This document shows, piece after piece, positions 10,183-21,300 of a DNA stretch of 64,000 bases (its first letter is position 1; each line of letters starts with the position of its first letter). The stretch comes from Pseudomonas sp. 2FG. Its GTDB lineage: Bacteria; Pseudomonadota; Gammaproteobacteria; Pseudomonadales; Pseudomonadaceae. The notes under the pieces are model-generated. The model was given only the letters and a program-made list of their open reading frames with translations, had not been told where the DNA came from and made no database searches. Location: NCBI RefSeq assembly GCF_005502935.1, contig NZ_SCMP01000003.1, forward strand, positions 124,001 to 188,000, in the 5' to 3' direction. Both the position numbers and the translations under genes were made by a program.

Positions 10183-10301
10183 TACTGGTGTGCGGCATCT
10201 CCCCCAAGTGCCCCGCCAGGCAGGGTACCGTGGATTGTGTACCTTGATTTACTCCTAATGGTCTTAACCCGGATTCATCCCCCAGAGTCCGGGTTTTTTT
10301 T
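10183..10301 (+). ncRNA. rgsA: Probable small RNA RgsA (P16)
   Basis: The gap between the PLP enzyme gene and the TatD-like gene ends in a strong plus-strand terminator (10266-10301) that has no gene upstream to serve except the PLP gene 175 bases away. A CGATACT element at 10170-10176 resembles an RpoS -10 box and predicts a start near 10183, giving a transcript of about 119 nt. In P. aeruginosa the GacA/RpoS-dependent sRNA RgsA sits in the same place (between PA2958 and the tatD-like PA2959) and is of about this size. The single-stranded CTAATGGTCTTAACCC segment before the terminator looks like the conserved core, from memory. The exact 5' end is inferred. Confidence 0.7.
10266..10301 (+). 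terminator. Intrinsic terminator of the RgsA-like transcript
   Basis: Stem AACCCGGA / TCCGGGTT with a loop of about 14 bases followed by eight T residues. It abuts the 3' end of the minus-strand TatD-like gene. Confidence 0.88.
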
Positions 10302-11088
10302 ATCCGCGCTTTAAGTGCGCAAGGGGGAACAGGCGCTGAAAGTTCGTCGTCGTCTGCTCGGCAAACGCCTCGAGACTCACCCCGCGCAACGCCGCCAGAA
10401 ACTCCGCGACCTCACGCACGTACTGCGGCAGATTAGGCCTGCCACGATAGGGGATCGGCGCCAGGTAAGGCGAGTCGGTTTCCACCAGCAGACGGTCTAC
10501 CGGCACTTGCCGGGCCACTTCACGCAAAGCCTCGGCATTGCGAAAGGTGACGATACCGGACAACGAGATGTAAAAACCGAGATCCAGCGCGGCCTTGGCC
10601 ATCTCCCAGTCTTCGGTAAAGCAGTGCAACACCCCGCTCTGGGGCAAGGCGGCATCGCGCAGCAGGGCCAAGGTGTCGGCACGCGCTTCGCGGGTATGCA
10701 CGATAACCGGCTTGCCGGTGAGCCTTGCCGCCTCAAGGTGCAGTCGGAACGCCTCCCGCTGCAACTCGGCGGCTTCCGGCTCGTAGTGGTAATCCAGCCC
10801 AGTTTCACCGATCGCCACAACCCGTGGGTGATTCAACTCGGCCAGCAGCCAATCCAGCGCAGGCGCGACACCCGGCTGCAGATCGAGCGGATGCACGCCC
10901 ACCGAGCAATCGACATCGGCGTATTGCTCGGCCAGCCCCTTGACTGCTGCCGCGTTATCCGCGCTCACACCTATACAGAGGAAATGCCCTACACCATGCG
11001 CGCGCGCGGCATCCAGCGCGGCATCCAGAGAGCCGCCATGGGCAGCCAGGTCGAGACGATCGAGGTGACAGTGGGAGTCGACAAGCAT
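10300..11088 (-). CDS. ycfH: TatD-family metal-dependent hydrolase (YcfH-like)
   Basis: A 262-residue TatD-type TIM-barrel hydrolase, related to 3'-5' DNA/RNA exonucleases. Metal ligands appear in VDSHCHLDRL (residues 3-12), the central AIGETGLDYHYE, VIVHTREA, GVLHCFTEDW and the late LVETDSPYLAP. It is the last gene of the pabC-mltG-tmk-holB-pilZ run, the place held by ycfH in enterics, and lies 13 bases after pilZ. The substrate is not established for this branch; D-Tyr-tRNA or 3'-end DNA trimming activities are known for relatives. Confidence 0.9.
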   Translation of the reverse strand: MLVDSHCHLDRLDLAAHGGSLDAALDAARAHGVGHFLCIGVSADNAAAVKGLAEQYADVDCSVGVHPLDLQPGVAPALDWLLAELNHPRVVAIGETGLDYHYEPEAAELQREAFRLHLEAARLTGKPVIVHTREARADTLALLRDAALPQSGVLHCFTEDWEMAKAALDLGFYISLSGIVTFRNAEALREVARQVPVDRLLVETDSPYLAPIPYRGRPNLPQYVREVAEFLAALRGVSLEAFAEQTTTNFQRLFPLAHLKRG

Positions 11089-11101
11089 GGGAAAATAACG
11101 C

Positions 11102-11458
11102 TTACATCGTGTGAGTTGGGCGGTCGGACGTCAGCGCCCCGGCCAGGTAGGTTTCGATCTTGTTGCGGGCCGTGTTGTCGCCATCATTGAACTGCACGCC
11201 GACACCGGCGGCGCGGTTGCCCTGGGCACCTTTAGGGGTAATCCAGACCACCTTCCCAGCGACCGGAATCTTCTCCGGCTCGTCCATCAAGTTGAGCAAC
11301 ATGAAGACTTCGTCGCCCAACTTGTAGCTTTTGTTGGTCGGAATGAACAAACCGCCGTTTCTGATGAAGGGCATGTAGGCGCCATAGAGCACGGACTTGT
11401 CCTTGATCGTCAGGGACAAGATTCCATTACGCGGGCCAAAATTCGGTGGCAGGCTCAT
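11102..11458 (-). CDS. pilZ: Type IV pilus biogenesis protein PilZ
   Basis: A 118-residue single PilZ-domain protein. It begins MSLPPNFGPRNGILSLTIKD and contains GAYMPFIRNGGLFIP and VVWITPKGAQGNRAAGVGVQF. As in the founding P. aeruginosa PilZ, the RxxxR and (D/N)xSxxG c-di-GMP motif is absent, so it acts through protein contacts (FimX/PilB) in type IV pilus assembly rather than as a c-di-GMP receptor. It lies between holB and the tatD-like gene, as in other pseudomonads and xanthomonads. Gaps of 13 and 35 bases suggest co-transcription. Confidence 0.95.
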   Translation of the reverse strand: MSLPPNFGPRNGILSLTIKDKSVLYGAYMPFIRNGGLFIPTNKSYKLGDEVFMLLNLMDEPEKIPVAGKVVWITPKGAQGNRAAGVGVQFNDGDNTARNKIETYLAGALTSDRPTHTM

Positions 11459-11493
11459 GCGGCATTCCTAGCTTACTGATCAAAGGGCCGATT

Positions 11494-12483
11494 CTAGCCC
11501 TGTCCGGGCAGGCTTGCCCACTGCACGAGCAGGGCTTCGAGAAGCAAGACACGGTTCAGATTAGCCTTGCCGAGCACTTTCTGCCGCTGCGCGAGCAACC
11601 AATCCTGCACAGCCAGGACCTTGGCTTGCGCCGACTTGTCGGCAAGGTATTGCACGACCTTACGCATATCGCCGAGGCCCAGCCCTTCTTCATCCTTGGT
11701 CAACTGATAGCGCAAAATCAGCTGCGACCAGTCGCAAAACCAATCGAACAGCAGCAACAGCGGTACGCTATTCCAGCCCTCCGCCAGCTGGCTCGGAGCT
11801 TGTTGCTGCTTGAGGAGTTTCTTCACCCCCTCCACCACCTGCGCCCGCTGTTCACGCACACCCTGCCCCTGCAAGCTAACTGCGGCGAGTGGCGAACCCG
11901 CGGCCAAGCTCAGCAGCTCGCGACGCTCCTCGGCGCTGCTCTCGGGTAGCGCCTGCGCCAACCAGACCAAGCTATCCGCCTCACTGGGCAACGGACAGGC
12001 CTGTTGCACGCAGCGGCTTTTCACTGTGGGTAACAGTCGGCTGGGCTGATGGCTGACCAACAACAAAACCGTATCGCCAGACGGCTCTTCCAGGCTTTTC
12101 AGCAGGGCGTTGGCGGCATTCAGGTTCATCGCCTCAGCCGGCTCGACCAGCACCACCTTGCGCCCGCCGAGTTGTGCAGTCTGCACGACGAAGCTCACCA
12201 GCTCACGCACCTGGTCAACCTTGATCGCCTTGTCAGCCTCTTCCGGCTCCAAGATGAAGTTATCCGGGTGAGTGCCGGCCGCCAGCAGCAGGCAGGCCTT
12301 GCACTGGCCACAGGCATCCAGGCCGACCGGGCTACGGCACAGCAGCCGCGCCATCAGCCGCTCAGCCAGGGCACGCTTACCAATACCAAGCGGACCATGC
12401 AGCAGATAGGCATGCGCATACTGCGTGCGCCCCGCCAAGGTCTGCCAGAGTGCCGCCTGCCAGGGATACACAGGGCGTGTCAT
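11494..12483 (-). CDS. holB: DNA polymerase III delta' subunit
   Basis: A 329-residue clamp-loader subunit delta' (AAA+ fold). It has the non-hydrolysing P-loop region LLHGPLGIGKRALAE, a zinc-binding cluster (CGQCKACLLLAAGTHPD plus an upstream cysteine) and SRC in VKSRCVQQACPLPS. The start used here is ATG at 12483; the in-frame TTG at 12486 is less likely. This ATG and the next three codons (Thr-Arg-Pro) lie inside the terminal repeat of an inserted MITE, so native sequence probably begins at VYPWQ. A weak GGGA 8 bases upstream, also from the element, would be the ribosome site. Confidence 0.93.
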   Translation of the reverse strand: MTRPVYPWQAALWQTLAGRTQYAHAYLLHGPLGIGKRALAERLMARLLCRSPVGLDACGQCKACLLLAAGTHPDNFILEPEEADKAIKVDQVRELVSFVVQTAQLGGRKVVLVEPAEAMNLNAANALLKSLEEPSGDTVLLLVSHQPSRLLPTVKSRCVQQACPLPSEADSLVWLAQALPESSAEERRELLSLAAGSPLAAVSLQGQGVREQRAQVVEGVKKLLKQQQAPSQLAEGWNSVPLLLLFDWFCDWSQLILRYQLTKDEEGLGLGDMRKVVQYLADKSAQAKVLAVQDWLLAQRQKVLGKANLNRVLLLEALLVQWASLPGQG

Positions 12484-12738
12484 CAATTATTTCCCGCTCC
12501 GCGTTGTCGCCTGAAAGCGCGCCAGGCAAGGCGCAGTCCGCAGGAAAGAGTTGTTCCCTTGCCAAGGACTGCAACGCAGCATGGCACGCTTTCAGGCACA
12601 ACCCGAAGGGACGGGCCTGCTGTTGCGCAGGGCTGCGTTACTCGTCGTTGATTTGGAACGACCAAACCACACTCCTCGCGCCTTTCCCTGCGCAACAGCA
12701 GGCGCCGTCGCGGCGTGGGAAATAACTGATGACACGCC

Positions 12739-12739
<1 letters not shown>
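12473..12739. mobile_element. MITE-like element inserted at the tmk/holB junction
   Basis: A 267-bp non-coding unit bounded by 23-bp terminal inverted repeats (12473-12495 and 12717-12739) that match at 22 of 23 positions; the outer part is GGGCGTGTCATCA. Inside are nested palindromes: CCTGCTGTTGCGCAGGG with its exact complement near the right end, and CCTGAAAGCGCGCCA with TGGCACGCTTTCAGG on the left. No transposase frame fits. No clear target duplication is seen. The left repeat carries the holB start codon and the right end supplies the first base read in the tmk stop codon. In related bacteria tmk and holB are directly adjacent or overlapping. Confidence 0.8.
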
Positions 12740-14441
<1,702 letters not shown>

Positions 14442-14444
14442 GAA

Positions 14445-15260
14445 TCAGCAGTCCAGTAGATCGCGGGCGATGGTCTGCAGTTTACGGGTGAGCGGGCCGA
14501 CCAGCCAGTCGTGACCTTGCAGCGCACGCACCGGCCAAACCCCATAGAGGCTGTTGCACAGGAAGACTTCGTCAGCCTCGAGCAACTCGACAGTGCTGAT
14601 CTCGCGCACCGCCACTGGAAGCGCCAGGCGCTCGGCTTGGGACAACAGCTCAGCCCGCATCACCCCGGCGACACCCGAACGGGACAGGTCAGGCGTGAGC
14701 AACACGCCATCCTTAACCAGGAACAGGTTGCTGTAAACGCCTTCAATCACGCGCCCAGAGACATCCAACATCAAACCTTCAGCATGCTCGAGATCCTGCC
14801 ACTCAGCCCGCGCCAACACCTGCTCCAAGCGATTGAGGTGCTTGAGCCCGGCGAGCAGCGGCTGCTCGGCTAAACGCGTCGCACAGGGGAACAGACGCAC
14901 GCCCTGCTCGGCATTGACCGTCGGATAAGCCGGAGCAGAACTGCCTTGCAGAATGCGCCGAGAGTGAGCCGCTTGCGGCGGCGCGTAGCCACGCACACCA
15001 TCGCCACGGGTGAGGATCAGCTTGGCTACACCCTCACCCAGCACAGCAGAAAATGCCAAAAGCTCCGTGCGGATCAGCCCCTCATCACAGGGTATGGCCA
15101 GACGCGCACAACCTTCAGACAGACGCGCCAAATGCCGCTCAAGCAGCTGTGGCCGCCCGTGTTTGACGGCAATGGTTTCGAACAACCCATCGCCGTAGGC
15201 CAGGCCTCGGTCCTTGACGGGCAAGGTCTCAGCTGGGCGACCATCAATCCAGCTCGACAT
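14445..15260 (-). CDS. pabC: Aminodeoxychorismate lyase
   Basis: A 271-residue fold-type IV PLP enzyme that splits 4-amino-4-deoxychorismate into p-aminobenzoate and pyruvate for folate synthesis. The N-terminal GLAYGDGLFETI and the PLP-lysine segment LAGLKHLNRLEQVLAR match the family, as does VYSNLFLVKDGVLLTPDLSRSGVAGVMR. Its start codon overlaps the last base of the fabF stop and it ends 3 bases before mltG, so it is in the same operon. Confidence 0.94.
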   Translation of the reverse strand: MSSWIDGRPAETLPVKDRGLAYGDGLFETIAVKHGRPQLLERHLARLSEGCARLAIPCDEGLIRTELLAFSAVLGEGVAKLILTRGDGVRGYAPPQAAHSRRILQGSSAPAYPTVNAEQGVRLFPCATRLAEQPLLAGLKHLNRLEQVLARAEWQDLEHAEGLMLDVSGRVIEGVYSNLFLVKDGVLLTPDLSRSGVAGVMRAELLSQAERLALPVAVREISTVELLEADEVFLCNSLYGVWPVRALQGHDWLVGPLTRKLQTIARDLLDC

Positions 15261-16504
15261 CAGTCGACAAACCGGCGGAACACCAGTGAGCCGTTGGTAC
15301 CGCCAAACCCAAAGGAGTTGGACAACACCACATCGATGGGCGTGCTCCTGGCGTGGTGTGGCACGAAGTCGAGGTCACACCCCTCGTCCGGCTCGTCCAA
15401 GTTGATGGTCGGCGGCGCAACCTGGTCGCGAATCGCCAGCACACTGAAGATCGCCTCTACCGCACCGGCAGCACCCAGCAAGTGGCCGGTCATCGATTTG
15501 GTCGAGCTGACAGCCAGGTTATAAGCATGCTCGCCGAATACCGACTTGACCGCTGCCACCTCCGCCTTGTCGCCAGCCGGTGTCGAAGTGCCATGGGCAT
15601 TGATGTACTGCACCTGCTCAGGATTCAGGCTGGCATCGCGCAGAGCGTTGCGCATGCAGCGCGCAGCACCGGCACCATCCTCCGGCGGCGAAGTCATGTG
15701 GTAAGCATCACCGCTCATGCCGAAACCGATCAGCTCGGCATAGATGGTCGCGCCACGCGCCTTGGCATGCTCCAACTCTTCCAGCACCAAGGCACCAGCG
15801 CCGTCGGACAATACGAAACCGTCTCGGCCCTTGTCCCACGGACGGCTAGCACGGCTCGGATCGTCATTGCGGGTGGACAGCGCACGGGCAGCCGCAAAGC
15901 CGCCGATACCCAGGCCACAGGCAGCCATCTCGGCACCGCCGGCCACCATCACATCCGCTTCGCCAAAGGCGATGTTGCGTGCCGCCATGCCAATGCAATG
16001 CGTACCCGTGGTACAGGCGGTGGCAATCGCATAGTTCGGCCCCTGTAGACCCAGATGGATCGACAAGAAACCGGAAATCATGTTGATGATCGAGCCCGGA
16101 ACAAAGAACGGCGAAATTCGCCGCGGCCCTTGCTCGTGCAAAGACTTGCAGTTGTTCTCGATATTGGTCAGCCCGCCGATACCCGACCCCATGGCCACGC
16201 CAATACGTTCACGGTTGGCGTCAGTGACCTCCAAGCCAGAATCACGCACCGCCTGGAAGCAGGCAGCCAAGCCATATTGAATAAACAGGTCAATCTTGCG
16301 TGCCTCTTTGGCCGACAAGTATTCCTCGACATTGAAGTTCTTTACCGAGCCACCAAAGCGAGTGGTGTAAGCGGAAAGATCCATATGCTCGATCAGGCCG
16401 ATACCACTACGACCGGCCAGAATACCCTGCCAGCTGCTCGGAACATCGGTACCCAGGGGCGACAACATGCCCATACCGGTGACCACGACGCGTCTACGCG
16501 ACAC
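15260..16504 (-). CDS. fabF: 3-oxoacyl-ACP synthase II
   Basis: A 414-residue elongating condensing enzyme of type II fatty acid synthesis. The catalytic triad is in place: Cys in [12 protein letters not shown], His in [11 protein letters not shown] and His in [15 protein letters not shown]. The N-terminus [18 protein letters not shown] is typical. It follows acpP with a 111-base gap containing a possible attenuating terminator on the minus strand. The stop overlaps the pabC start. Length is normal for FabF. Confidence 0.97.
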   Translation of the reverse strand: MSRRRVVVTGMGMLSPLGTDVPSSWQGILAGRSGIGLIEHMDLSAYTTRFGGSVKNFNVEEYLSAKEARKIDLFIQYGLAACFQAVRDSGLEVTDANRERIGVAMGSGIGGLTNIENNCKSLHEQGPRRISPFFVPGSIINMISGFLSIHLGLQGPNYAIATACTTGTHCIGMAARNIAFGEADVMVAGGAEMAACGLGIGGFAAARALSTRNDDPSRASRPWDKGRDGFVLSDGAGALVLEELEHAKARGATIYAELIGFGMSGDAYHMTSPPEDGAGAARCMRNALRDASLNPEQVQYINAHGTSTPAGDKAEVAAVKSVFGEHAYNLAVSSTKSMTGHLLGAAGAVEAIFSVLAIRDQVAPPTINLDEPDEGCDLDFVPHHARSTPIDVVLSNSFGFGGTNGSLVFRRFVD

Positions 16505-16552
16505 AGCAATCTCCTCTTATTCGGTTTCGCAGCGCGTTGCATGCGCTTAAAG

Positions 16553-16586
16553 AAAAACCGCACGCCTTTTGGGCAGTGCGGCTTTT
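16553..16586 (-). terminator. Intrinsic terminator between acpP and fabF
   Basis: On the minus strand, GCCGCAC / GTGCGGT arms flanked by A and T runs, with a loop of about 12 bases. It would end much of the abundant acpP transcript before fabF, which fits the high acyl carrier protein demand. Confidence 0.75.
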
Positions 16587-16615
16587 CCAAGTCGGGAATC
16601 GACGATTACAGGTTA

Positions 16616-16849
16616 TTACGCGTGCGCAGTAACGTAATCGATAGCTTCCTGAACGGTGGTGATTTTTTCGGCTTGCTCGTCCGGGATTTCGGTCTCGAAT
16701 TCCTCTTCCAGAGCCATCACCAGTTCAACGGTGTCAAGAGAGTCGGCACCCAGGTCTTCGACGAAGGAAGCGCTGTTGGTTACTTCCTCTTCTTTGACGC
16801 CAAGTTGCTCAGCAACGATTTTCTTGACGCGTTCTTCGATGGTGCTCAT
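16616..16849 (-). CDS. acpP: Acyl carrier protein
   Basis: A 77-residue acidic helical ACP. The 4'-phosphopantetheine attachment serine is Ser37 in the [15 protein letters not shown] motif. It carries growing acyl chains to FabD, FabF, FabG and PlsX-linked phospholipid synthesis, all encoded beside it. The 194-base gap to fabG holds no other gene and may carry a dedicated promoter; a minus-strand terminator follows it. Confidence 0.98.
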   Translation of the reverse strand: MSTIEERVKKIVAEQLGVKEEEVTNSASFVEDLGADSLDTVELVMALEEEFETEIPDEQAEKITTVQEAIDYVTAHA

Positions 16850-17043
16850 ACCTTGTTTTCACTCCTAATGAACAAATCCAGGCAGCTGGTCTGTGGGTAA
16901 GTGTATAGAAAGGGTTTTCCGCATTTCAAGCTGAATGCCGAGGACCTTCTCGATCACCCAACGATCTGTCTATAAACCAGTTGCAGCTTTATAACGGATT
17001 TTAGACAGTTCGTATGACAGTTTTCTGAAGGCTCCCGTCACAT

Positions 17044-17787
17044 TCAGCTCATATACATTCCGCCATTCACGGGAATAGTAGCCCCGGTGACATAGGCTGC
17101 GCCATCGGAAGCCAGGAAAGACACCACTTTAGCGATCTCTTCTGCCTGACCCAAGCGACCCAGCGGAATCTGCGCCTGCAGCGCTTCGCGCTGCGCTTCC
17201 GGCAGCTCACGAGTCATATCCGTATCGATAAAGCCCGGCGCCACCGCGTTCACGGTAATCGCTCGCGAACCGACTTCACGAGCCAGGGCACGACTAAAGC
17301 CCTCAAGACCCGCTTTGGCCGCAGCGTAGTTTACCTGCCCAGCATTGCCCATGGCGCCAACTACTGAACCGATATTGATAATCCGCCCCCAGCGCGCCTT
17401 GGTCATGCCACGCAGCACCCCTTTGGACACGCGGTACAGGCTGTTGAGGTTGGTGTTGATCACGTCATGCCATTCGTCGTCTTTCATCCGCAACATCAGA
17501 TTGTCACGGGTGATGCCCGCATTGTTGACCAGGATCAAGGGCTGACCAAGATGCTGCTGGATATGCTCGAGAGTACTGGCTACCGACTCATCATTGCTGA
17601 CGTCGAGCACCAAACCGGCACCTTCGATGCCATGTTCTTTCAGGGTTTCCGCAATACGCTCAGCACCGGCAGCCGAGGTAGCCGTGCCGATCACTACGGC
17701 GCCTTGGCGCCCCAACTCCAGAGCGATAGCCTGGCCAATACCGCGGCTAGCGCCGGTGACCAATGCAATTTTACCTTGCAGGCTCAT
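17044..17787 (-). CDS. fabG: 3-oxoacyl-ACP reductase
   Basis: A 247-residue short-chain dehydrogenase that reduces 3-oxoacyl-ACP with NADPH. The cofactor motif TGASRGIG (about residues 12-19), NNAG, the active-site Ser in NIGSVVG and the Tyr-Lys pair in VNYAAAKAG are present. The start ATG 17787 (MSLQGKIALVTG) is preceded by AGGAGAAAT. A longer open frame to 17877 overlaps fabD and lacks a ribosome site. It lies 16 bases after fabD. Confidence 0.97.
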   Translation of the reverse strand: MSLQGKIALVTGASRGIGQAIALELGRQGAVVIGTATSAAGAERIAETLKEHGIEGAGLVLDVSNDESVASTLEHIQQHLGQPLILVNNAGITRDNLMLRMKDDEWHDVINTNLNSLYRVSKGVLRGMTKARWGRIINIGSVVGAMGNAGQVNYAAAKAGLEGFSRALAREVGSRAITVNAVAPGFIDTDMTRELPEAQREALQAQIPLGRLGQAEEIAKVVSFLASDGAAYVTGATIPVNGGMYMS

Positions 17788-17803
17788 GAATATTTCTCCT
17801 AAT

Positions 17804-18742
17804 TCAGACCAGCGCCGCACGCGTGGCGGCGAAGGCATCCGGGGTATCGAGGTTGTAGGTATTGACGCCTTTAACACAACGCTTGTTCAAGCCCGAGAGC
17901 ACTTTACCTGGGCCACACTCGACCAGGCCGGTCACGCCAAGCCCCGAAAGGCGAACCATCGACTCAACCCAACGCACCGGGTTATAGAGCTGCGCCAGCA
18001 GATCACGCTTGAGGGCATCGAGATCAGCCACGACAGCCGCACTGACGTTCTGCACCAGCGGAATCTGCGGGGCCTGCCAGGCGATCGCCGAGACCGCCTC
18101 AGCGAACCGCTCAGCCGCCGGGCGCATCAAGTCGCAATGCGACGGTACGCTGACCGGCAGCGCCATCGCACGCTTGGCGCCACGCACCTTACACGCCTCG
18201 ATAGCGCGCTCGACCGCCGCCGCCGCCCCGGCAATCACTACCTGGCCGGGGGCATTGAAATTCACCGCACTGACCACCTCACCCTGCGCGGCTTCGGCGC
18301 AGGCGGCCAGTACATCCGCATCTTCCAGACCAAGAATCGCGGCCATACCGCCCTGTCCGGCCGGCACAGCTTGCTGCATCAACTGGCCACGACGCTCCAC
18401 CAGCTTCACCGCATCGGCGAAGCCCAGGCTGCCTGCAGCCACCAGCGCCGAATACTCGCCGAGGCTATGACCGGCAACAAATGCCGGGCGCACACCAGCC
18501 TCGGCCAACCACAGACGCCACAACGCGATGGACGCAGCCAGGATAGCCGGCTGGGTTTTGTCAGTCTGATTGAGATGCTCTTCCGGGCCTTGCTGAGTCA
18601 AGGCCCAAAGGTCGTAACCGAGCGCTTCGGAAGCTTCGACAAAGGTGTCCAGCACCAGCTTCTGCTGCGCGCCGTGCTCAGCAAGCATGCCCAAGGATTG
18701 CGAGCCTTGGCCTGGGAAGACGAATGCGAGGGATGCAGACAT
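17804..18742 (-). CDS. fabD: Malonyl-CoA:ACP transacylase
   Basis: A 312-residue transacylase that loads malonate onto ACP. The nucleophile serine lies in VAGHSLGEYSAL. The oxyanion and His regions are AFVFPGQGSQSLGML at the N-terminus and VPSHCDLMRPAAERF around the catalytic His. The arginine in QQAVPAGQGGMAAILG-type context follows the family. It sits between plsX (103-base gap) and fabG (16 bases) in the conserved plsX-fabD-fabG-acpP order. Confidence 0.97.
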   Translation of the reverse strand: MSASLAFVFPGQGSQSLGMLAEHGAQQKLVLDTFVEASEALGYDLWALTQQGPEEHLNQTDKTQPAILAASIALWRLWLAEAGVRPAFVAGHSLGEYSALVAAGSLGFADAVKLVERRGQLMQQAVPAGQGGMAAILGLEDADVLAACAEAAQGEVVSAVNFNAPGQVVIAGAAAAVERAIEACKVRGAKRAMALPVSVPSHCDLMRPAAERFAEAVSAIAWQAPQIPLVQNVSAAVVADLDALKRDLLAQLYNPVRWVESMVRLSGLGVTGLVECGPGKVLSGLNKRCVKGVNTYNLDTPDAFAATRAALV

Positions 18743-18845
18743 TTAAACGGTCCCTAATGGTCTTAGCGTCGGGAGGATTACGCCTAGCCTAGCCAAGCGC
18801 AACAAACTGAGAGTTGGATGACAGGCTGGCAAGTGCGGTCACATC

Positions 18846-19856
18846 CTACAACAACAGATGCTCGAGACGACCATGCAGACGCTGCGGCAGGTCTTCGCGA
18901 ATTTCAATCAAGGCACGGCGAATGGCGCTCTGGAACCCCTCAGGACCAGCAGCACCATGACTTTTCACCACAATGCCCTGCAAACCAAGAAAGCTCGCAC
19001 CGTTATGCCGCGCCGGCGCCAGATCAGCCTGCAAACGACGCAACAGCGGCAAGGCAAGAGAGCCCACCAGTCGCGAACCCAAGCCTTGCTTGAACAAAGC
19101 CTCCATCCGCGCAGAAATCATGGCCGCCAGGCCTTCGCTGGATTTCAACAGGATGTTGCCGACAAACCCGTCGCACACCACTACATCGGCTTCGCCGCGG
19201 TAGAGACCGTCACCCTCGATGTAACCGATGTAATTCAGCTCTTCGACCTGTTGCAGCAAACTGGCCGCCAACTTGACCTGCTGATTGCCCTTGATGTCTT
19301 CGGTGCCGACATTCAACAGCGCAATGCGCGGACGAGCGACTCCTAGTGCCTCGGCCGCTACCGCCCCCATTACCGCGAACTGATAGAGATGCTCGGCACT
19401 GCAATCGACATTGGCGCCCAGATCAAGCAGATGGCAGTGCCCGCGCTCAGTCGGAATGGCCGTGACCATCGCCGGCCGGTCAATGCCGGGCAGGGTTTTC
19501 AGCACGTAGCGCGAAAGCGCCATCAGCGCACCGGTATTACCGGCGCTGACACAGGCTTGGGCGCGACCATCACGCAGCAGCTCCAGGGCCACGCGCATGG
19601 AAGAGTCAGGCTTGCCACGCAAGGCCTGGGCAGGACGATCGTCCATACCGACAACCTCGCTGGCCTGTTCAACCTGCAGACGAGCGCGATCGACACCCGA
19701 GTGGCGTGCAATCAATTCATTCAGTAGGGAGGCTTGGCCGACGAGGACCAGGTGCAACGAAGGGAATTCGGCCAAGCAGGCGATGCAGGCCGGAACAATG
19801 CTGTGGGGACCGAAGTCCCCACCCATTGCGTCAATCGCGATGATCGGAGCGGACAA
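18846..19856 (-). CDS. plsX: Phosphate acyltransferase PlsX
   Basis: A 336-residue enzyme that makes acyl-phosphate from acyl-ACP for the PlsX/PlsY entry into phosphatidate. It begins [19 protein letters not shown], with [40 protein letters not shown] and [19 protein letters not shown], all conserved segments. It lies 3 bases after rpmF, as in many gammaproteobacteria, joining ribosome and lipid supply in one transcript. Confidence 0.97.
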   Translation of the reverse strand: MSAPIIAIDAMGGDFGPHSIVPACIACLAEFPSLHLVLVGQASLLNELIARHSGVDRARLQVEQASEVVGMDDRPAQALRGKPDSSMRVALELLRDGRAQACVSAGNTGALMALSRYVLKTLPGIDRPAMVTAIPTERGHCHLLDLGANVDCSAEHLYQFAVMGAVAAEALGVARPRIALLNVGTEDIKGNQQVKLAASLLQQVEELNYIGYIEGDGLYRGEADVVVCDGFVGNILLKSSEGLAAMISARMEALFKQGLGSRLVGSLALPLLRRLQADLAPARHNGASFLGLQGIVVKSHGAAGPEGFQSAIRRALIEIREDLPQRLHGRLEHLLL

Positions 19857-19859
19857 GGA

Positions 19860-20042
19860 TTACTCGTCAGCGCCCTTGTCGATCACTTTGCGACCACGGT
19901 ATACGCCTTCCGGAGACACGTGGTGACGCAGGTGAACTTCACCGGTGCTCTTCTCAACGGACAGAGTGCTAGCCTCGAGAGCGTCGTGCGAACGGCGCAT
20001 GTCGCGGGCGGAGCGGGATTTTTTGTTCTGCTGAACAGCCAT
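19860..20042 (-). CDS. rpmF: 50S ribosomal protein L32
   Basis: A 60-residue basic protein beginning [20 protein letters not shown], standard for L32. This version has no CxxC zinc pair, as usual in proteobacteria. It sits 12 bases after yceD and 3 bases before plsX. Confidence 0.98.
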   Translation of the reverse strand: MAVQQNKKSRSARDMRRSHDALEASTLSVEKSTGEVHLRHHVSPEGVYRGRKVIDKGADE

Positions 20043-20054
20043 AATTAATAACTC

Positions 20055-20582
20055 CTAAACGTTTGGGTCACGCTTTAACTGTGCCAATACACTGAACGGG
20101 TTGGACCGCGATACCTCGTCCTCGCTCGGCTCGGGCTCTTCAAGGCCCGCCGGCTGCTGGCAATCTTCAGGATCATGAGCCGGAACAATGGGCAAGGCGA
20201 GCAACAGCTCCTCCTCGACCAACGCCAGCAGATCCAATGGATCCTCACCCAATTCCAGCACGTCATAGCCTTGCGGCACAGACTGGGTATTCGCACCTTC
20301 TTTCACCACGGCGTAACTGCATTCGCTGTGGATCGGCAGAGCGACCAGTTCCAGACAACGCTGGCAAACCATCTTGACCTCAACGTCGATCGAACTGTGG
20401 ATTACCACAGCTTTACGCTCGTCGCGCTCGAAAAAAAACTTCGCACGGACGACACCGACATTATCGGCAAGCGGATCGCAGAGTCGCTGCAATTCAGCCA
20501 GCGGCAGCTCACCCTCAAGGGTGGCGCCACGATCAGCCAGTTTGCGCGGATCAACGTGAGGAGGAATCGGGCCATTCAACAT
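20055..20582 (-). CDS. yceD: YceD/DUF177 protein (23S rRNA accumulation protein)
   Basis: A 175-residue acidic protein of the DUF177 family, needed for normal 23S rRNA accumulation in E. coli and plants. It has the central motif KMVCQRCLELVALPIHSE, with a CxxC pair, and a C-terminal acidic tail (EEPEPSEDEVSRSNPFSVLAQ LK). It is the first gene of the yceD-rpmF-plsX-fab run and is divergent from maf across a 106-base gap that should contain promoters for both. Confidence 0.92.
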   Translation of the reverse strand: MLNGPIPPHVDPRKLADRGATLEGELPLAELQRLCDPLADNVGVVRAKFFFERDERKAVVIHSSIDVEVKMVCQRCLELVALPIHSECSYAVVKEGANTQSVPQGYDVLELGEDPLDLLALVEEELLLALPIVPAHDPEDCQQPAGLEEPEPSEDEVSRSNPFSVLAQLKRDPNV

Positions 20583-20688
20583 AGGCGCAGCATTTTAGGG
20601 ATGCACCCCACGGCTGTCAAAGGAAATTCGGCCTGTGCGCCAACTGGCTCGCTGGTTAGAATCCCCGAACATACCCAAGGAAATCATC

Positions 20689-21267
20689 ATGCTGCCTCTG
20701 GTGCTCGCATCCAGCTCCCCTTATCGCCGCGAACTCCTCGCCCGCCTACGGATACCCTTTGCCTGGAGCGCGCCCACCATAGACGAAAGCCGCCACTCCC
20801 ATGAGGATGCGCCAAACTTGGTGCGCCGCCTGGCCGAGGAGAAAGCCCGAGCCCTTGCCGAGAGCCACCGACAACATCTAATCATCGGCTCCGACCAGGT
20901 CGCCGTACTCAACGGGCGGATTCTCGGCAAACCCCACGACCTGGCCCGCGCCCAAGCTCAACTCCAGACCGCCAGCGGCAACAGCGTAACTTTCCTGACC
21001 GGTCTGGCACTGCTAAACACCGCCACCGGCACCTGCCAGGTCGACTGCATCCCTTTCACCGTGCATTTCCGCACACTGGATAAAGCACGCATCAAGCGCT
21101 ACCTGGAGGCCGAGCAGCCCTTCGACTGTGCCGGCAGCTTCAAGGCCGAGGGCCTAGGCGTCAGCTTGTTTCGTGCCACCGAAGGCACGGACGCCACCAG
21201 CCTGGTCGGCCTCCCCCTGATCCGCCTGGTAGACATGCTGCTGCTCGAGGGCGTCGATATCCCCTGA
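20689..21267 (+). CDS. Maf-family nucleotide pyrophosphatase (YceF, 7-methyl-GTP type)
   Basis: A 192-residue Maf protein. The N-terminal loop SSSPYRRELLARL, the acidic residues in IIGSDQVAVLNG and the PFDCAGSFKAEGLG segment define the family; the last is typical of the YceF subfamily, which hydrolyses m7GTP and related modified nucleotides. The start is ATG 20689 after AAGGAAATC. An open frame from 20635 lacks a site. A terminator palindrome follows. Confidence 0.92.
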   Translation: MLPLVLASSSPYRRELLARLRIPFAWSAPTIDESRHSHEDAPNLVRRLAEEKARALAESHRQHLIIGSDQVAVLNGRILGKPHDLARAQAQLQTASGNSVTFLTGLALLNTATGTCQVDCIPFTVHFRTLDKARIKRYLEAEQPFDCAGSFKAEGLGVSLFRATEGTDATSLVGLPLIRLVDMLLLEGVDIP

Positions 21268-21300
21268 CACCTATATAAATGAAAGAGCACCGACAAATAA

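Noticed and set aside
11102..11458. PilZ without the c-di-GMP motif as a possible damaged gene
   Set aside because: Type IV pilus PilZ proteins naturally lack RxxxR; the gene is intact.
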